A DNA stretch of 64,000 nt from Eubacteriaceae bacterium (GTDB taxonomy: Bacteria > Bacillota > Clostridia > Lachnospirales > Lachnospiraceae), in the NCBI GenBank assembly GCA_910575665.1, contig CAJTFB010000001.1, positions 62,001-126,000 on the forward strand, written 5' to 3'. Under the pieces are notes generated by a model. The model saw only the letters and a program-made list of their open reading frames with translations. It had not been told where the DNA came from and ran no database searches. The stretch's first letter is position 1. Every line of letters starts with the position of its first letter. The translations under genes and the position numbers were made by a program. This document shows, in pieces, positions 9,183 to 17,454 of this stretch.

Positions 9183-9200
9183 CGTACGCATTAACGTACG
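9183..9200. other. Pair of CGTACG palindromes in an A+T-rich divergent gap
   Basis: Two copies of CGTACG (9183-9188 and 9195-9200) with centres 12 bases apart stand out in the otherwise A+T-rich 363-base gap between the divergent yefM and lipoprotein genes. The spacing is close to one helical turn. The TGTACA-like cores are reminiscent of sites bound by YefM in E. coli, but the pair is ~210 bases from the antitoxin start. Its regulator is unknown. Confidence 0.35.
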
Positions 9201-9245
9201 TCAAGGCTTTTTTAAGATTTTTCTAAATTCCTTTTTCCAAATTAC

Positions 9246-9274
9246 TTGAATTTTTCCCTGTTTTGTTTTATGAT
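9246..9274 (+). promoter_or_regulatory. Promoter of the lipoprotein gene
   Basis: TTGAAT (9246-9251), a 17-base spacer and TATGAT (9269-9274) stand about 60 bases ahead of the lipoprotein start. Confidence 0.65.
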
Positions 9275-9334
9275 ATGTTATGTACATAATTTGACAAAAT
9301 CATTGTGCGAAATAAAAAGAAAAAGGAGAACACT

Positions 9335-9931
9335 ATGAGAAAACTTGCATTAGTATTAGCATGTACTTTTTTGTGCCTGGCAGGCTGTGCTTCAGAACAG
9401 CCATCTAACCCGGTAAAATCATCCATCGAGAACAATGCTGGAGACAGTAACAGCAGTGCGGCAGCGGATACCCCTGCCCCGACAGAGTCGCCGGCGCCAG
9501 CAGCTGAAATACTGTCCCTTGGAAAGAAGGCAACTCTTGGTGATTGGAAGATCTGTGCAAAAAAGGCTGAAGTCAAAAATAAGATCATGACAAGCAAATA
9601 CCTTTATGTCAAGCCCCAAAAGGGAAATACTATTGTAATCGTTACCTTATCTGCGAAAAATAATGGCGATAAGGCGGAAACTCTTCTTCCTAAAGTCGGT
9701 ATGCAGAATACGATGATCACTGCCATTCTTTCCAGTAAGGATGGGGAAGAATATAAACCTTCCGATCTTATGGGGTATGATAAGGATCTGATCGGCGATA
9801 CCATCAAAGCTGGGGCTTCCAAAACAGGAGTGATCGCTTTTCAAGTACCGAAAAAGGCTGCAAAGAACAAAAAAGACCTGACTTTAAAAATCGGTACAGT
9901 AGCTGAGAGTATTACATATACACTGAAATAA
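9335..9931 (+). CDS. DUF4352-like surface lipoprotein
   Basis: A 198-residue lipoprotein. The signal sequence MRKLALVLACTFLCLAGC ends in a lipobox (LAGC), so the Cys should be lipidated and the protein anchored outside the membrane. A Ser/Ala/Pro-rich linker (NSSAAADTPAPTESPAPA) precedes a C-terminal beta-sandwich-like domain resembling DUF4352/telokin-like lipoproteins (ISLGKKATLGDWKI-type start and GNTIVIVTLSAKNNGD). I chose ATG 9335 because AAAAGGAG lies eight bases before it and the signal peptide then starts correctly; a GTG 30 bases upstream would add a charged tail. Monocistronic, with a promoter before and a strong terminator after. Function unknown. Confidence 0.8.
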   Translation: MRKLALVLACTFLCLAGCASEQPSNPVKSSIENNAGDSNSSAAADTPAPTESPAPAAEILSLGKKATLGDWKICAKKAEVKNKIMTSKYLYVKPQKGNTIVIVTLSAKNNGDKAETLLPKVGMQNTMITAILSSKDGEEYKPSDLMGYDKDLIGDTIKAGASKTGVIAFQVPKKAAKNKKDLTLKIGTVAESITYTLK

Positions 9932-9966
9932 AGTCCAGTTCGTATACCCATTTGCTGTGAATAAAA

Positions 9967-10012
9967 TATAAAACGGGGTAATGCTGGTAATCCAGCACGA
10001 CCCCGTTTTATA
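9967..10012. terminator. Strong bidirectional terminator
   Basis: Perfect 13-base arms (9967-9979 and 10000-10012), with a smaller stem TGCTGG/CCAGCA inside the loop. The arms end in A- and T-rich runs, so the hairpin can terminate both the lipoprotein gene and the convergent DUF4867 gene. Confidence 0.88.
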
Positions 10013-10054
10013 TTATTAAAAGAAACTTGAAGATAACGTAAAGATAACGTCAAG

Positions 10055-10681
10055 TTAATCCACTGAAATATTCTCACCCTTCAGACCGTTAAAAGCACCG
10101 GCGATACCTGCCTCTTCGTGTCCAATGAGCCATTTATTTCTTGCTGCCAGAAGTTTATCTTCTTTCGCTCCCTCCGGTTTCACTTCAAGATCAAGGTTGG
10201 TGTCTTTGGGAAGGACAACCACACAGCGGAACTCCTGTCCATCCACGCTACATGGTGCATAGTGAAGTGTGGTGGCATATACTTCAATCATGGTTCCCTT
10301 TGGTACCAGAAATGCCTCGATGTTCTTTGTGTCATAGGTAAAATCAGCTTCGATATCCTGCTGCATGCCAATGAGGAGTATAAGGTCTGTAGCGGCTACA
10401 TTTACCTCAGAAGAACGATGATACTCAACTGCATTCAGCAGACGGTTGTGTCCGTTGCAGTATCCGATCTGGATCGGAAGTCCTCCGTACAGACTGTCGG
10501 TGAAGGTTTTCATAATAGGAAGCACTTCAAGCTCTGCCACCGATGGTTCATAAACCACATCTTCCGGGCAAGGCATCTCCTGCATTTTGTCAATCAGTTC
10601 TGCCACATTGTAGTCTGCGGTAAGAATCCGTCCGTATTTCTGAAAAGATGGATCTGTTACGTTTTGAATCTTGATACTCAT
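10055..10681 (-). CDS. DUF4867-family protein (cupin-like)
   Basis: A 208-residue cytoplasmic protein matching my recollection of the DUF4867 family of Lachnospiraceae and relatives. The middle (LNAVEYHRSSEVNVAATDLILL and AFLVPKGTMIEVYATTLHYAPC) reads like the beta-strands of a cupin barrel, with His and Glu residues that could bind a metal. I chose ATG 10681 because AGGAGGG lies eight bases upstream; an in-frame ATG seven codons earlier has no such site. It has its own promoter and a shared terminator, so it is probably monocistronic. The family has no established function known to me; a sugar-related role is a guess. Confidence 0.7.
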   Translation of the reverse strand: MSIKIQNVTDPSFQKYGRILTADYNVAELIDKMQEMPCPEDVVYEPSVAELEVLPIMKTFTDSLYGGLPIQIGYCNGHNRLLNAVEYHRSSEVNVAATDLILLIGMQQDIEADFTYDTKNIEAFLVPKGTMIEVYATTLHYAPCSVDGQEFRCVVVLPKDTNLDLEVKPEGAKEDKLLAARNKWLIGHEEAGIAGAFNGLKGENISVD

Positions 10682-10752
10682 AAAAAATACCCTCCTGAAC
10701 ATTTTATGTACCAGCAGCTACTCCTGTCGTGGCTGCCGTTTAACTTAATTTT

Positions 10753-10781
10753 ATTATATAACGAAACTAGGATTTGTACAA
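10753..10781 (-). promoter_or_regulatory. Promoter of the DUF4867 gene
   Basis: On the minus strand, TTGTAC (10781-10776), a 17-base spacer and a perfect TATAAT (10758-10753). It lies about 70 bases before the start codon and 28 bases from the GH5 stop codon. Confidence 0.7.
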
Positions 10782-10800
10782 GCGTAATATAACTTCTGCC

Positions 10801-11769
10801 CTACCAGTTTTTCATGATCCATTTTCCAGATTTGGACAGGTCTCCCTTTTTGATATTTCCGGTCTTCTGGCAGCTGCTCTTGATCAAGGCAGAAGTCTCA
10901 TTTTTGTTGGAAATATTCCAGGCGATGCGGCCGATCTTATACTTTTTCAGAAGTTTCATCCACTTCCCAGCCTCTTTCGTATCTAAGGCGCCATTTCCGG
11001 AGGCATCACAGATGGAGAATTCGGTAACAAGAATCGGTAGACCTGACTGATTTGCCTTTTTGAGCTTATCCCGGATCCAGTCCTTATGGGTCGCCGCATA
11101 AAAATGCAGAGCATACATGATATTTTTCTGATTTTTAATCGGATTCTGCGCCACGATATCCACATCCTGGGACCAGGTCGGTGTTCCCACGATGATAATG
11201 GCTTTTTTGTCATATTTCCGAATCAAGGAGATCATCTTGGAGGCATAGGGTTTGATATCTTTTTGCCAGGTGACATTTCCGTTGGGCTCATTACAGATCT
11301 CGTACAGGATATTGGTCTGGCCCGCATATTTTTTGGAAAAATGGGTAAAGAACTCTTTGGCCTTCTTTTGATTGGTCTTTGGATTTCCGTCGGATAAAAT
11401 ATGCCAGTCGATCACCACATACATTCCGAGATCTGTAGCGGCCTGAATCCCCTCTTCTACTTTCTTGTAAAGAGATTTGCTGTAGCCGGCTGCGTCATCG
11501 CTGTAAAAAGCGAGACGGACCGTATTGGCTCCCATCTTCTTAAAACTCTGAAAGCAGGACTTGTTCACATACTGCGGATACCAGGCAATGCCATGGGTGC
11601 TTACGCCTTTTAAGGTTATGGTTTTACCTGATGCATTCACGATCCGGGTTCCCTTGACCCGCAGGGGAGAAGGCTTTGCCGCCGCCTGACTGACAGCTGC
11701 CCGGATGCCGAGAGCACCTGTCAGGATCATAGCAGTAAATACACTGAATAATATTATTTTTTTCTTCAT
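10801..11769 (-). CDS. Secreted glycoside hydrolase family 5 (endoglucanase-like)
   Basis: A 322-residue GH5 enzyme, most like the bacterial endo-beta-1,4-glucanases of subfamily 2. A signal peptide (KKKIILFSVFTAMILTGALG, cut probably near AVSQAAA) shows export. Family marks include LKGVSTHGI..WYPQYV, the conserved NTVRLAFY, the proton donor in YEICNEPNG, an ALHFYAA block and the nucleophile in LVTEFSICDASGNG. The C-terminal Trp-rich part (IAWNISNKNETSAL) also fits GH5_2. No carbohydrate-binding module is present. ATG 11769 follows AGAGGGAATATCC. A palindromic element lies directly upstream, so the promoter must lie in or beyond that element. Confidence 0.88.
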   Translation of the reverse strand: MKKKIILFSVFTAMILTGALGIRAAVSQAAAKPSPLRVKGTRIVNASGKTITLKGVSTHGIAWYPQYVNKSCFQSFKKMGANTVRLAFYSDDAAGYSKSLYKKVEEGIQAATDLGMYVVIDWHILSDGNPKTNQKKAKEFFTHFSKKYAGQTNILYEICNEPNGNVTWQKDIKPYASKMISLIRKYDKKAIIIVGTPTWSQDVDIVAQNPIKNQKNIMYALHFYAATHKDWIRDKLKKANQSGLPILVTEFSICDASGNGALDTKEAGKWMKLLKKYKIGRIAWNISNKNETSALIKSSCQKTGNIKKGDLSKSGKWIMKNW

Positions 11770-11786
11770 GGATATTCCCTCTATTC

Positions 11787-12059
11787 TAGCTCGATGGCGC
11801 TAATTTGAACCCTGCCTCCAACTTGTGATTTTCCAATTTGCTGCGTCAACGTCAATCAACGTACCTCCAGTACGTTTCATTCCGTTTCCTTGTAAATTGG
11901 AAAATCACAAGCGGAGGTCAAAGATTTTGGATTGTGATAGCAGCAAAATAGCTAGACGCTTGAATGAGGTGATGTGGTTGCATCATCGAATGAAAGCAAC
12001 AACGCTATTTTGCTGCTAGCGCAGTACGAAACAGGGTTCAAATTGGCACCGTCGAGCTA
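11787..12059. mobile_element. MITE-like palindromic element with 28-bp terminal inverted repeats
   Basis: A 273-base noncoding element bounded by imperfect 28-base inverted repeats (11787-11814 and 12032-12059, three mismatches) that begin TAGCTCGA. Inside are two further hairpins: perfect 18-base arms 11822-11839/11894-11911 enclosing a 7-base stem (AACGTAC/GTACGTT), and perfect 15-base arms 11938-11952/12004-12018. Both ends abut a TA, as expected for TA-targeting Tc1/mariner or IS630-type transposition. Copies of one end occur at 14314, 27254 and 35684. It carries no recognised transposase gene. Confidence 0.7.
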
Positions 12060-12071
12060 TATAAGCATTTA

Positions 12072-12914
12072 TTATTCAACAAGTGTTGTTTTCCCTGCTG
12101 GCAGCTTGATCCAATGTTTCCGGTCAATCTCAACCCACAGATCCGTTGCCGTGGGATTATAAATCCGGGTGGCATCAGCAGAAAATACAAGATTCTGGTA
12201 GGCAGTATGATAATCGTAGAGTTCTCCGTTGGTAGCATACCAGATCTCATCCCTTCCGGATACGCTCTGGAACAGATCTTCGATCAGATGCCAGTTATTT
12301 TGCTGGTCAAATTCAAAAGTATGTCCCCATACATAATACATATAGGGCTGCTCTTCCACGCTATCCTTCAAAAATTGTTCTGTCAGTTCCGGTAAGCGTT
12401 CATCCGCCTGATGGCAGGTGGGATGGAGTTCTAGCCAATTATCCGGCAGAGAAAACTCGTAGGTGCTGTGTACGGTTCGGGCATAAGTGATCCCGGCCTC
12501 TTCTAACAGCTGCATTAAATCTTCATCATACCAACCATAGGGATAGGCAAATCCAGTGATGATCCGCTGGTACATCTGTTCCAGTTTCTGGCGGCATTTT
12601 ACCAAATCTTCCATCTGTTGAATCTTTGGGGTACAAGTCATTTTTGTGTGGTTAAACCCATGGTTTGCCACCTCGATCAGCTCATTATTATAGAGCTCCA
12701 GCGCTTTCTTCTCTGTGACATTGATATAGGTCGCCCCCTCTGGGAAGACAGCATCTTCTGCCGCAAACCAGTTTGGAATGATATTAAAGGTTCCCTTGAT
12801 ATTATACTGCTTCATAAGTTCAATGAGTCTCTCATCCTGGGTTGTATTGTCATCGTAACTGATGGTAAACGCTTTTTTCCTTCCCTCAGGAAAACGTAAA
12901 TATATTTCATTCAT
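12072..12914 (-). CDS. Polysaccharide deacetylase family protein
   Basis: A 280-residue NodB-fold (carbohydrate esterase 4-like) protein. The first motif is AFTISYDDNTTQD, with the catalytic-type Asp pair; the metal-binding His motif appears as VANHGFNHTKM; FAYPYGWYDEDL is the arginine/tryptophan-motif region. Such enzymes remove acetyl groups from GlcNAc-containing polymers. There is no signal peptide, so a cytoplasmic substrate or non-classical role is possible. I chose ATG 12914 because AGGAGA precedes it; the longer open frame upstream runs through a noncoding repeat. It follows the glycosyltransferase gene in the same direction, suggesting glycan modification. Confidence 0.85.
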   Translation of the reverse strand: MNEIYLRFPEGRKKAFTISYDDNTTQDERLIELMKQYNIKGTFNIIPNWFAAEDAVFPEGATYINVTEKKALELYNNELIEVANHGFNHTKMTCTPKIQQMEDLVKCRQKLEQMYQRIITGFAYPYGWYDEDLMQLLEEAGITYARTVHSTYEFSLPDNWLELHPTCHQADERLPELTEQFLKDSVEEQPYMYYVWGHTFEFDQQNNWHLIEDLFQSVSGRDEIWYATNGELYDYHTAYQNLVFSADATRIYNPTATDLWVEIDRKHWIKLPAGKTTLVE

Positions 12915-12939
12915 AGTCTTCTCCTCTTCATATTTCTCT

Positions 12940-13010
12940 GCAAGTTTGGGCGTGCGCGCACAAACTTGCGTTGCTCCGTTCCTCATGACTTTGCTCACTG
13001 TTTTAGTCAC
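12940..13010 (-). repeat. Post-stop-codon repeat with hairpin, copy 1
   Basis: On the minus strand this unit starts at the glycosyltransferase stop codon with GTGACTAAAACAG (13010-12985 region) and ends in a hairpin with perfect 9-base arms GCAAGTTTG/CAAACTTGC (12969-12940). The first 26 bases match the unit at 28833-28808 in 22 positions. It may act as an mRNA-end structure; no U-run follows. Confidence 0.5.
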
Positions 13011-14284
13011 TTTTTTCGCAATGACTGGACAGCATCTAAAAATGGCGCCTGATTCATATAGATAAACAACGACCGGGAATAGGAATAATTCTCCACACAT
13101 TTCCAGTCCTCATCGTCCAAAATCACATTATTTTCTGAGTCAATATATATCGCTTCCGTTTCACCCTTTGTCATGTGCATCACATAGTCGCAGAGCTGAA
13201 ATACCACATCTGCCTGTTCCCTGTTTTCGCAGGCTTCCAGAGATGGATTCAGGGAACAGAGAAAATGTTCTGTCTGTTCTACCCGCTCCTGGTTCTTATC
13301 TGGGACTATATAAAAGGATTTTTTATCTTTGAGAAAATCCCTTAGTTTATCATCATTGGCATCGTTCTCCATTATTTTCCCATTAGCTGCCTCCCCTCTC
13401 ACTCCCCGGATGGCATCATAAAAGGCGTAGGAAATGGTCTGCATGACATTGTGCTCTTCTCTGTACATGCTCTCATACAGGGAGTCAAACACAGCACTGA
13501 GGATTCGGTAACTCATGGTCTCCAGTTTTTCATCCGGTGTGTAACGCATAAAGAAATTCAGACGGTTACGCCACATATAATAATTGATAAAGGTATTGGC
13601 TGGTCTTGTATTGGAACCCATCTTATGTAATACGACGCTGTTTTTGACAGTAACTGCCCGAAATCCAGCCAGAGTAAACCGGTAGATCCACTCCATGTCG
13701 TCCCAATAGATGAAATTATCCTCCGGCATGATGCCGATATCTGTGTTTTTTATACAGCTGGTACGCAGCATCACGCTGCAGGTGGCGATGGTATCACAAA
13801 CCTTGAACTCTGGAATACTTCCATCATCCAGAAAATCTGCAAAATGAGTGATGGCTGTATAATTTTCAAAGTCGATATCCAGCCCATACTGCTGTACATA
13901 TTCTGGGTAATCCATATGGTACACGATGGAACCGGCAGCACCAGTATCTGGGTGACTGTCAAGATATTCTGCCAATGCACCCACCGCATTTTCATCCACC
14001 AGCACATCATTATCCAGACAGTATATATATTCATAATCTCCCTCCAGAACTTTTCGGATGCCGGTATTAAAGCCCCCGGAGCCACCCAAGTTTTCTGAAT
14101 TCACCAGCAGGGTTATCTGTTCCCCATATTGTTCCCGGATGGCTTCCACAGAACCATCCGTGGAGGCATTGTCAACCACGTAAATATCAAAATCATCTGT
14201 TTTTGATTCCAGAACGCTCTGGATACAGTTGACGACATACTCCTTCTTATTATAATTGCATATTACAATGCCGATCTTTTTCAC
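13007..14284 (-). CDS. Glycosyltransferase family 2
   Basis: A 425-residue GT-A fold transferase similar to rhamnosyl/galactofuranosyl-type GT2 enzymes. It has the nucleotide-binding start (GIVICNYNKKEYV), VDNASTDGS, NLGGSGGFNTG, the metal-binding DxD-like motif in CLDNDVLVD and the acceptor-site WDDMEWIYR. The C-terminal ~110 residues are not typical of the minimal domain and read as a separate small domain. No transmembrane helices. The start is GTG 14284 with AAAGGAGG upstream. Probably co-transcribed with the deacetylase downstream. Substrates cannot be told. Confidence 0.88.
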   Translation of the reverse strand: MKKIGIVICNYNKKEYVVNCIQSVLESKTDDFDIYVVDNASTDGSVEAIREQYGEQITLLVNSENLGGSGGFNTGIRKVLEGDYEYIYCLDNDVLVDENAVGALAEYLDSHPDTGAAGSIVYHMDYPEYVQQYGLDIDFENYTAITHFADFLDDGSIPEFKVCDTIATCSVMLRTSCIKNTDIGIMPEDNFIYWDDMEWIYRFTLAGFRAVTVKNSVVLHKMGSNTRPANTFINYYMWRNRLNFFMRYTPDEKLETMSYRILSAVFDSLYESMYREEHNVMQTISYAFYDAIRGVRGEAANGKIMENDANDDKLRDFLKDKKSFYIVPDKNQERVEQTEHFLCSLNPSLEACENREQADVVFQLCDYVMHMTKGETEAIYIDSENNVILDDEDWKCVENYSYSRSLFIYMNQAPFLDAVQSLRKK

Positions 14285-14313
14285 CCCGGTATCCTCCTTT
14301 GAAATGTTAGAGC

Positions 14314-14331
14314 TAGCTCGACAGCGCCATT
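14314..14331 (+). repeat. Fragment of the MITE-like terminal repeat
   Basis: TAGCTCGACAGCGCCATT matches the outer end of the element at 11787-12059 in its first 16 bases with one change, then diverges. It lies between the glycosyltransferase start and the butyrate-operon terminator. Confidence 0.5.
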
Positions 14332-14343
14332 GAGCTAACGAAA

Positions 14344-14402
14344 AAGGGTGTCCTGGAACTAAGCCTGGCAGTCAAACTGCCATAAGTTCTTTGGACACCC
14401 TT
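14344..14402 (-). terminator. Terminator of the butyrate operon
   Basis: Outer perfect arms AAGGGTGTCC/GGACACCCTT (14344-14353, 14393-14402), with an inner stem TGGCAG/CTGCCA. On the minus strand the hairpin is followed by a T-run (CCCTTTTTC). It lies 16 bases after the etfA stop. Confidence 0.88.
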
Positions 14403-14417
14403 CGATAACTGATATGA

Positions 14418-15464
14418 TTATTTCTTCATCTCTGTCTTAAGCATCTCTGTCAGCTGTGGAACGACCTTATTCAGATCACCTACGATACCATAATCGGCTA
14501 CATCAAAGATCGGAGCATCCTCATCCTTATTGATGGCAACAATGATATCTGCCTCTTCCATTCCTGCTGTATGCTGAATAGCACCAGAAATTCCAATGGC
14601 AAAATATACGTTCGGACGAACGGTCTTTCCGGTCTGTCCAACCTGACGGTCTACCGGAAGCCACTCATTTTCAACAACGGCACGGGAACAGCTTACAGTT
14701 CCACCGATCACCTCTGCCAGGTCCTCCAACAGTTTGAAATTCTCTTTTGAACCAACACCACGTCCACCAGATACAAGGATCTTGGCATCCATAATGTCCA
14801 CTGTATCGTTCACTTCTTTCATCACGTTGAGAATCTCAACATATTTGTCGTTTGGAGTAAAGCCTGGGTTATAATTGATCACTTCTGCCTTGGCACCTGC
14901 TTTTGGCTCGATCTTCTGCATAACACCTGGACGAACAGTAGCCATCTGAGGACGGTTATCCGGACATGCGATGGTAGCGATAGTATTTCCACCAAATGCA
15001 GGACGAGTCATAAGAAGCTGGTTGTGTTTCTGCTCATTTTCTTTTCCAGGAACTGCATTGATCGGGAAGTCACCGATCTCAAGTACGGTACAGTCTGCGG
15101 TAAGACCAGTAGCCACACGAGCGGACACACGAGGACCGAGATCACGGCCGATGGCTGTCGCACCTACCAGCATGATATCAGGTTTGTACTCGTTGATCAC
15201 AGAAGCAAGGGCATGAGTATACGGCTCTGTCCGGTAATCTTTCAGTTCCGGATCATCCACAACAATTACCTTGTCGGCGCCGTACTCAGCTAATGTATCT
15301 ACAAGACCGGAAACACCGGAACCAACCAGAACGGCTGTCACATCGGTATTTAAGTCTTTGGCAAGCTCATTTGCTTTTCCAAGCAATTCCAGAGCGATTC
15401 CACTTATTTCATTGTCTACCTGCTGTGCATAGACAAATACACCTTTATATTCTTCTAAATTCAT
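14418..15464 (-). CDS. etfA: Electron transfer flavoprotein alpha subunit
   Basis: A 348-residue EtfA. The C-terminal FAD-binding domain is clear (GGTVSCSRAVVENEWL, VGQTGKTVRPNVYFAIG, ISGAIQH, then the D-rich INKDEDAPIFDVADYG). With EtfB and Bcd it forms the complex that in butyrate-forming clostridia oxidises NADH and couples crotonyl-CoA reduction to ferredoxin reduction (electron bifurcation). It is the last gene of thl-crt-hbd-bcd-etfB-etfA, 18 bases after etfB, with GGAGG before ATG 15464 and a strong terminator after the stop. Confidence 0.97.
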   Translation of the reverse strand: MNLEEYKGVFVYAQQVDNEISGIALELLGKANELAKDLNTDVTAVLVGSGVSGLVDTLAEYGADKVIVVDDPELKDYRTEPYTHALASVINEYKPDIMLVGATAIGRDLGPRVSARVATGLTADCTVLEIGDFPINAVPGKENEQKHNQLLMTRPAFGGNTIATIACPDNRPQMATVRPGVMQKIEPKAGAKAEVINYNPGFTPNDKYVEILNVMKEVNDTVDIMDAKILVSGGRGVGSKENFKLLEDLAEVIGGTVSCSRAVVENEWLPVDRQVGQTGKTVRPNVYFAIGISGAIQHTAGMEEADIIVAINKDEDAPIFDVADYGIVGDLNKVVPQLTEMLKTEMKK

Positions 15465-15482
15465 GATTGCCTCCTTGTTTAC

Positions 15483-16265
15483 TTAGATTACATGTTTCTC
15501 TTTTAATTTCTCAACAATATAACTTGCACCCTCTGCGCCGTCCAGAGCCACTTTTTCACCAGCGCCCTTACGAACTTTGTCAGAAGCCTTTGCAATCTTT
15601 GTCGGAGAACCTTTCAGACCCAGGTTGGAATCATCCACATCCTTTAAGTCTGCCCTTCCCCAAACCGTAATCTCTTTGTCATAGGCATCAAAGATTCCGC
15701 CAGGAGTCATGTAACGCGGCTCATTTAATTCAGAAAGAGCAGTGATCAGACAAGGCATTTTTGCCTTCAATTCATGACTTCTGTCATCATACTGACGCTG
15801 TACGATCACATAGTCGCCATCGATCTTAATATCCTTAGCATAGGAAATAACCGGAATATCAAGATGCTCGGAGATCTGAGGTCCTACCTGTGCGGTATCA
15901 CCGTCGATCGCCTGACGTCCTGTAATGATCAGGTCATAGTCGATATTGCGAAGAGCACCTGCGATCGTTGTGGAGGTTGCCCATGTATCCGCACCACCAA
16001 GCACACGGTCTGTCACAAGGATTCCCTTGTCAGCGCCCATTGCCATTGCTTCACGAAGAACTTCTTCTGCTTTGGGAAGTCCCATGGTAAGAACGGTAAC
16101 CTCTGCACCGTTCTGCTCTTTGATGCGAAGTGCTGCTTCCAGACCAGCCTTATCATCCGGGTTCATAATTGTAAGCATTGCACCTCTGTCAAGTGTACCA
16201 TCCGGATTGAATTTTACTCCGCCTGCTGTGTCAGGTACCTGTTTTATACAAACTACTATTTTCAC
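15483..16265 (-). CDS. etfB: Electron transfer flavoprotein beta subunit
   Basis: A 260-residue EtfB. It has the N-terminal KIVVCIKQVPDT motif, the nucleotide-binding regions ADKGILVTDR and LIITGRQAIDGDTAQVGPQ, and the family signature near VIVQRQYDD. It pairs with EtfA; in bifurcating systems this subunit binds the second FAD and NADH. Translation starts at GTG 16265 with a near-perfect AAGGAGG upstream. It sits 13 bases after bcd. Confidence 0.97.
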   Translation of the reverse strand: MKIVVCIKQVPDTAGGVKFNPDGTLDRGAMLTIMNPDDKAGLEAALRIKEQNGAEVTVLTMGLPKAEEVLREAMAMGADKGILVTDRVLGGADTWATSTTIAGALRNIDYDLIITGRQAIDGDTAQVGPQISEHLDIPVISYAKDIKIDGDYVIVQRQYDDRSHELKAKMPCLITALSELNEPRYMTPGGIFDAYDKEITVWGRADLKDVDDSNLGLKGSPTKIAKASDKVRKGAGEKVALDGAEGASYIVEKLKEKHVI

Positions 16266-16278
16266 GATATGAACCTCC

Positions 16279-17433
16279 TTATTTCAATAAGTTTCCAGAG
16301 ATAACCATACGCTGAACTTCTGATGTTCCTTCGTAAATCTCTGTAATCTTCGCATCACGCATCATACGCTCTACGTCGTACTCTCGGATGTAACCATAAC
16401 CACCATGTAACTGAACTGCTTTTGTTGTTACTTCCATAGCAACCTCAGCAGCATATAATTTAGCCATTGCAGCTTCTACACTATAAACTTTCTGTGTCTC
16501 TTTTGCTTTCGCTGCTTTATATACGAGATGTTTGGCAGCCTCTACCTTTGTCGCCATGTCAGCCAGCTGGAACTGTGTGTTCTGCTGTGCTGCGATGGAA
16601 CGGCCAAACTGTTTTCTTTCTTTTACATAAGCTACCGTCGTCTCCAGAGCACCCTCAGCGATACCAAGTGCCTGAGCGGCGATACCGATACGTCCACCAT
16701 CCAATGTGTGCATGGCGATCGGGAATCCTCTTCCCTCTGGTCCAAGAAGATTTTCTTTCGGAATATGGCAGTCCTCAAAGATCAATTCATATGTAGCTGA
16801 ACCGCGGATACCCATTTTCTTTTCTTTTGTACCAAATGAGAAGCCTGGAGTTCCTTTTTCTACAATGAATGCCGAGAAATTCTTTTTCTTTCTGCCACGT
16901 CTGTCCTCTGTCACGCTGGTGATGGCGATTACGATATAAACGTCTGCCACTTCACCATTGGTAATGAAACATTTGGAGCCATTGAGTACCCACTCGTCAC
17001 CCTCTAAAACTGCTTTTGTCTGACAACCTTGGGCATCGGTTCCGGCACCTGGCTCAGTCAGTGCAAAAGCACCCAGTTTTTCACCTTTTGCCAGAGGTGT
17101 GAGATATTTCTGTTTCTGCTCTTCTGTACCATAAGTCATGATCGGATCACAACAAAGAGATGTATGGGCAGATACAATTACGCCTGTTGTACCACATACT
17201 TTAGAGAGCTCTTCCACGCACATAACATAAGTCAGAGGATCACAGCCCTGTCCGCCGTACTCCTTTGGTATCGGAATTCCCATGAAACCATATTTCTGCA
17301 TTTTTTCCACAGTCGCCATCGGGAATTTTTCTGTTTCGTCGGTTTCCTGAGCGAGTGGTTTCGCTTCATTTTCAGCAAATTCTTTAAACAAAGATCTTGC
17401 CATTTCATGTTTCTGATCTAAAGTAAAATCCAT
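16279..17433 (-). CDS. bcd: Butyryl-CoA dehydrogenase (short-chain acyl-CoA dehydrogenase)
   Basis: A 384-residue acyl-CoA dehydrogenase of full length. It shows the FAD/substrate signature [28 protein letters not shown], the helix with [17 protein letters not shown], the Arg-containing [15 protein letters not shown] and the catalytic Glu in [15 protein letters not shown]. It reduces crotonyl-CoA to butyryl-CoA with electrons from Etf. The order before etfB-etfA is the standard clostridial one. It starts at ATG 17433 with AAAGGAG upstream. Confidence 0.96.
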   Translation of the reverse strand: MDFTLDQKHEMARSLFKEFAENEAKPLAQETDETEKFPMATVEKMQKYGFMGIPIPKEYGGQGCDPLTYVMCVEELSKVCGTTGVIVSAHTSLCCDPIMTYGTEEQKQKYLTPLAKGEKLGAFALTEPGAGTDAQGCQTKAVLEGDEWVLNGSKCFITNGEVADVYIVIAITSVTEDRRGRKKKNFSAFIVEKGTPGFSFGTKEKKMGIRGSATYELIFEDCHIPKENLLGPEGRGFPIAMHTLDGGRIGIAAQALGIAEGALETTVAYVKERKQFGRSIAAQQNTQFQLADMATKVEAAKHLVYKAAKAKETQKVYSVEAAMAKLYAAEVAMEVTTKAVQLHGGYGYIREYDVERMMRDAKITEIYEGTSEVQRMVISGNLLK

Positions 17434-17454
17434 TGTTAATGAACTCCTTTCTAA

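Noticed and set aside
9268-9597. Open frame on the minus strand opposite the lipoprotein gene
   Set aside because: It is antisense to a convincing lipoprotein with promoter, ribosome binding site and lipobox, and has no family features.
12915-13100. 62-codon N-terminal extension of the polysaccharide deacetylase
   Set aside because: It covers the post-stop repeat and overlaps the glycosyltransferase end; a good ribosome binding site precedes the internal ATG at 12914.
14344-14402. Structured RNA or riboswitch upstream of the glycosyltransferase
   Set aside because: The hairpin is followed by a T-run only on the minus strand and lies just after etfA, so it is a terminator.
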